DNA of 6,609 bases from DASUFH01 sp036274645 (lineage in GTDB: Bacteria; Acidobacteriota; Terriglobia; 20CM-2-55-15). The stretch's first letter is position 1, and every line of letters begins with the position of its first letter. Below, in pieces: positions 5,275 to 6,609 of this stretch. The notes beneath the pieces are model-generated. The model saw only the letters and a program-made list of their open reading frames with translations. It ran no database searches and was not told the origin of the DNA. The position numbers and the translations under genes are program-made. The stretch spans positions 1 to 6,609 of the forward strand of contig DASUFH010000044.1 in assembly GCA_036274645.1 (NCBI GenBank). Direction: 5' to 3'.

Positions 5275-6609
5275 GTGACGAAGGGCCGGTTCATCCTGAC
5301 GCTGTCGCTGTCCGTGGCGTTTCACATCGCTGCCGCCGGCGCGCAACAATCGGGGGGAAAAGCAGCCATTGAAGGCGTCGTGCTGGGAGCAGGCACAGGC
5401 GCGCCTCTGGCCGGCGCGCGCGTCACATTGATACCGGAAGCGCCGGTCGATCAGCCGTTTTTCCAGGGTCCCGAAGAGCTGAACGTTGCGCCGGCATTCG
5501 AGGGGTTTGCCATGCCCCCTTCTTCATCTCCAACGCCTCCTGTCGTCACGGACCCACAGGGCCGCTTTGCTTTCACTAACGTGGACGCGGGATCCTACCG
5601 GTTGTATGCGGAAGCCAACGGTTATGTCGCGCAAGCCTACGGTCCCCGTCAGAACATGGGAACGACCCTGCGTCTGACGGCCGGACAGATCCTGTCAAAC
5701 ATTGCTTTCCAGATGATTCCGGCCGGCAACGTCAGCGGACGGATCCACGATCGGGATCATCACCCCCTGCCGGGTGTTCCGGTTCAGTTGTTGCGCGCCA
5801 CCTACACACCGATGGGCCAGCAGGTTCTCGAACCCGCCGGAGTCGCGCGCACCAACGATCGTGGCGAATACCGCTTGTTCTGGATTACTCCGGGGCGGTA
5901 TTACCTGAAAGCGGGCAGTCCGTTGGGTCCGGATTCGTTTCTGGTTGCCATGGGCGGCGGCGGCGGACAGGCGGAAACGATTAATCCCAACGAGGTTCCA
6001 GCTGAAGTCGCAACTGCCTTCTTCCCCGGCGCCCCGAACCTCGCAGGCGCCAGCGCCATCGAGGTCCGAGCAGGAGGCGAGTTGACCGGAATCGACTGGG
6101 GGCTTCCGTCGCTTCCTCCAACCTATCGTGTTCGAACACGCGTCATGGACTCATCCACCGGGCAACCACCGCCGGCGGTCCAGGCGTTGATCGCGCCCAC
6201 GCCATCGCGGAGCGCTGACTCTCCAACCGAGGTTTCCTTCGACATTGCCGCGGCGATGAGCGCCACGCAGAATTACGATCCCTCCAGCGGGGTGATGGAG
6301 TTTCCAAACATTCCACCAGGCGTGTACACAGTGTCCGTCATGACCGTGCCATTCGGACCCGGATTGGAGTTTGAAGGCGGCCGGGAAACGGCGCTACCTG
6401 ACGCCGGACCTGTTAGCCCCGGCTTCATTCCGGGCGTCACGAACGAGGCTATCGAAATACCCGAGCCCCCTCCCCCCGTCTTTCCGACAGCGCCGGAGTT
6501 CATACCGCAGGTATCCACAGGATCAACGACCGTTACGGTAACCGACCGGAACGTCGAAGACGCTGGTATAACGGTTACTCCGGCTGGATCGATTGCCGGT
6601 CATCTTCAG
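5275..6609 (+). CDS. Secreted protein of tandem carboxypeptidase-regulatory-like modules (partial, runs off right edge)
   Basis: The frame is open for 445 codons to the edge with no stop. Residues 1-23 are a Sec signal peptide (basic TKGR, hydrophobic FILTLSLSVAFHIAAA, likely cut after AGA before QQ). Then come beta-sandwich modules of the CarboxypepD_reg/Cna-B type: module 1 at about 31-118, with a Pro/Ser-rich insert at 54-90 and TDPQGRFAF (92-100); module 2 at 151-214 with TNDRGEYRL (193-201); module 3 at about 281-358 with FPNIPPGVYTVSV; and a fourth opening with GSIAG at 438. A Gly run (225-229) and a Pro-rich linker (about 395-415) separate parts. Such proteins are abundant in Acidobacteriota; they are exported, and the modules probably mediate binding or spacing, but their job is unknown. 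No TonB plug or peptidase domain is seen so far; one could lie beyond the edge. Divergent from the yfhO-like gene. Confidence 0.88.
   Translation, partial: MTKGRFILTLSLSVAFHIAAAGAQQSGGKAAIEGVVLGAGTGAPLAGARVTLIPEAPVDQPFFQGPEELNVAPAFEGFAMPPSSSPTPPVVTDPQGRFAFTNVDAGSYRLYAEANGYVAQAYGPRQNMGTTLRLTAGQILSNIAFQMIPAGNVSGRIHDRDHHPLPGVPVQLLRATYTPMGQQVLEPAGVARTNDRGEYRLFWITPGRYYLKAGSPLGPDSFLVAMGGGGGQAETINPNEVPAEVATAFFPGAPNLAGASAIEVRAGGELTGIDWGLPSLPPTYRVRTRVMDSSTGQPPPAVQALIAPTPSRSADSPTEVSFDIAAAMSATQNYDPSSGVMEFPNIPPGVYTVSVMTVPFGPGLEFEGGRETALPDAGPVSPGFIPGVTNEAIEIPEPPPPVFPTAPEFIPQVSTGSTTVTVTDRNVEDAGITVTPAGSIAGHLQ

Noticed and set aside
1..6609. CRISPR array, tRNA, rRNA, insertion sequence or phage genes
   Set aside because: I looked for regularly spaced repeats, tRNA-like cloverleaf arms, transposase-like frames and terminal inverted repeats on both strands and found none.

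Overview
The window is about 60% G+C bacterial DNA. It most resembles Acidobacteriota (Solibacter/Bryobacter-like). The reasons are a secreted protein built of tandem carboxypeptidase-regulatory-like modules and a small Cys-cluster/helical-repeat protein of a type I associate with acidobacterial and deltaproteobacterial genomes. This placement rests on recognising protein styles, not on a marker gene.

Layout. Positions 1-57 (minus) hold the first 19 codons of an exported protein that runs off the left edge. A 74-nt spacer separates it from a divergent small gene (132-425, plus) encoding a 97-aa protein. That gene's stop overlaps, tail to tail, the end of lhgO (416-1633, minus), an FAD-dependent L-2-hydroxyglutarate oxidase. 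The next 333 nt (1634-1966) hold no confident gene. They contain the lhgO promoter candidate, a short reading frame that looks like the end of an Ig-like secreted domain, and a nested inverted repeat. Next come two minus-strand genes 32 nt apart: a large YfhO-family membrane protein (2434-4995) and a DUF1810 protein (1967-2401). A 279-nt divergent spacer (4996-5274) carries a near-perfect hairpin of dispersed-repeat type and a second inverted repeat. From 5275 to the right edge runs a secreted multi-module protein (plus), whose fourth module begins at the edge.

How the genes fit together. No single pathway is visible. LhgO is central-metabolism repair or lysine/glutarate catabolism. The YfhO protein is probably a polyprenyl-phosphate-sugar-dependent envelope glycosyltransferase. 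DUF1810 is a small protein of unknown function, probably co-transcribed with yfhO. The 97-aa protein is uncharacterised. The right-hand protein and the left-edge signal peptide point to exported products. Two genes (the 97-aa gene and lhgO) have a -10-like hexamer so close to the start codon, with no ribosome-binding site, that leaderless transcription is plausible. The right-hand gene has a strong Shine-Dalgarno sequence.

I see no convincing new defence, mobile or biosynthetic system. The more unusual items are the exact 18-residue helical repeat in the 97-aa protein, the Ig-like remnant with its nested inverted repeat, the 13-bp palindrome at 5137-5165, and the tandem modules of the right-hand protein.
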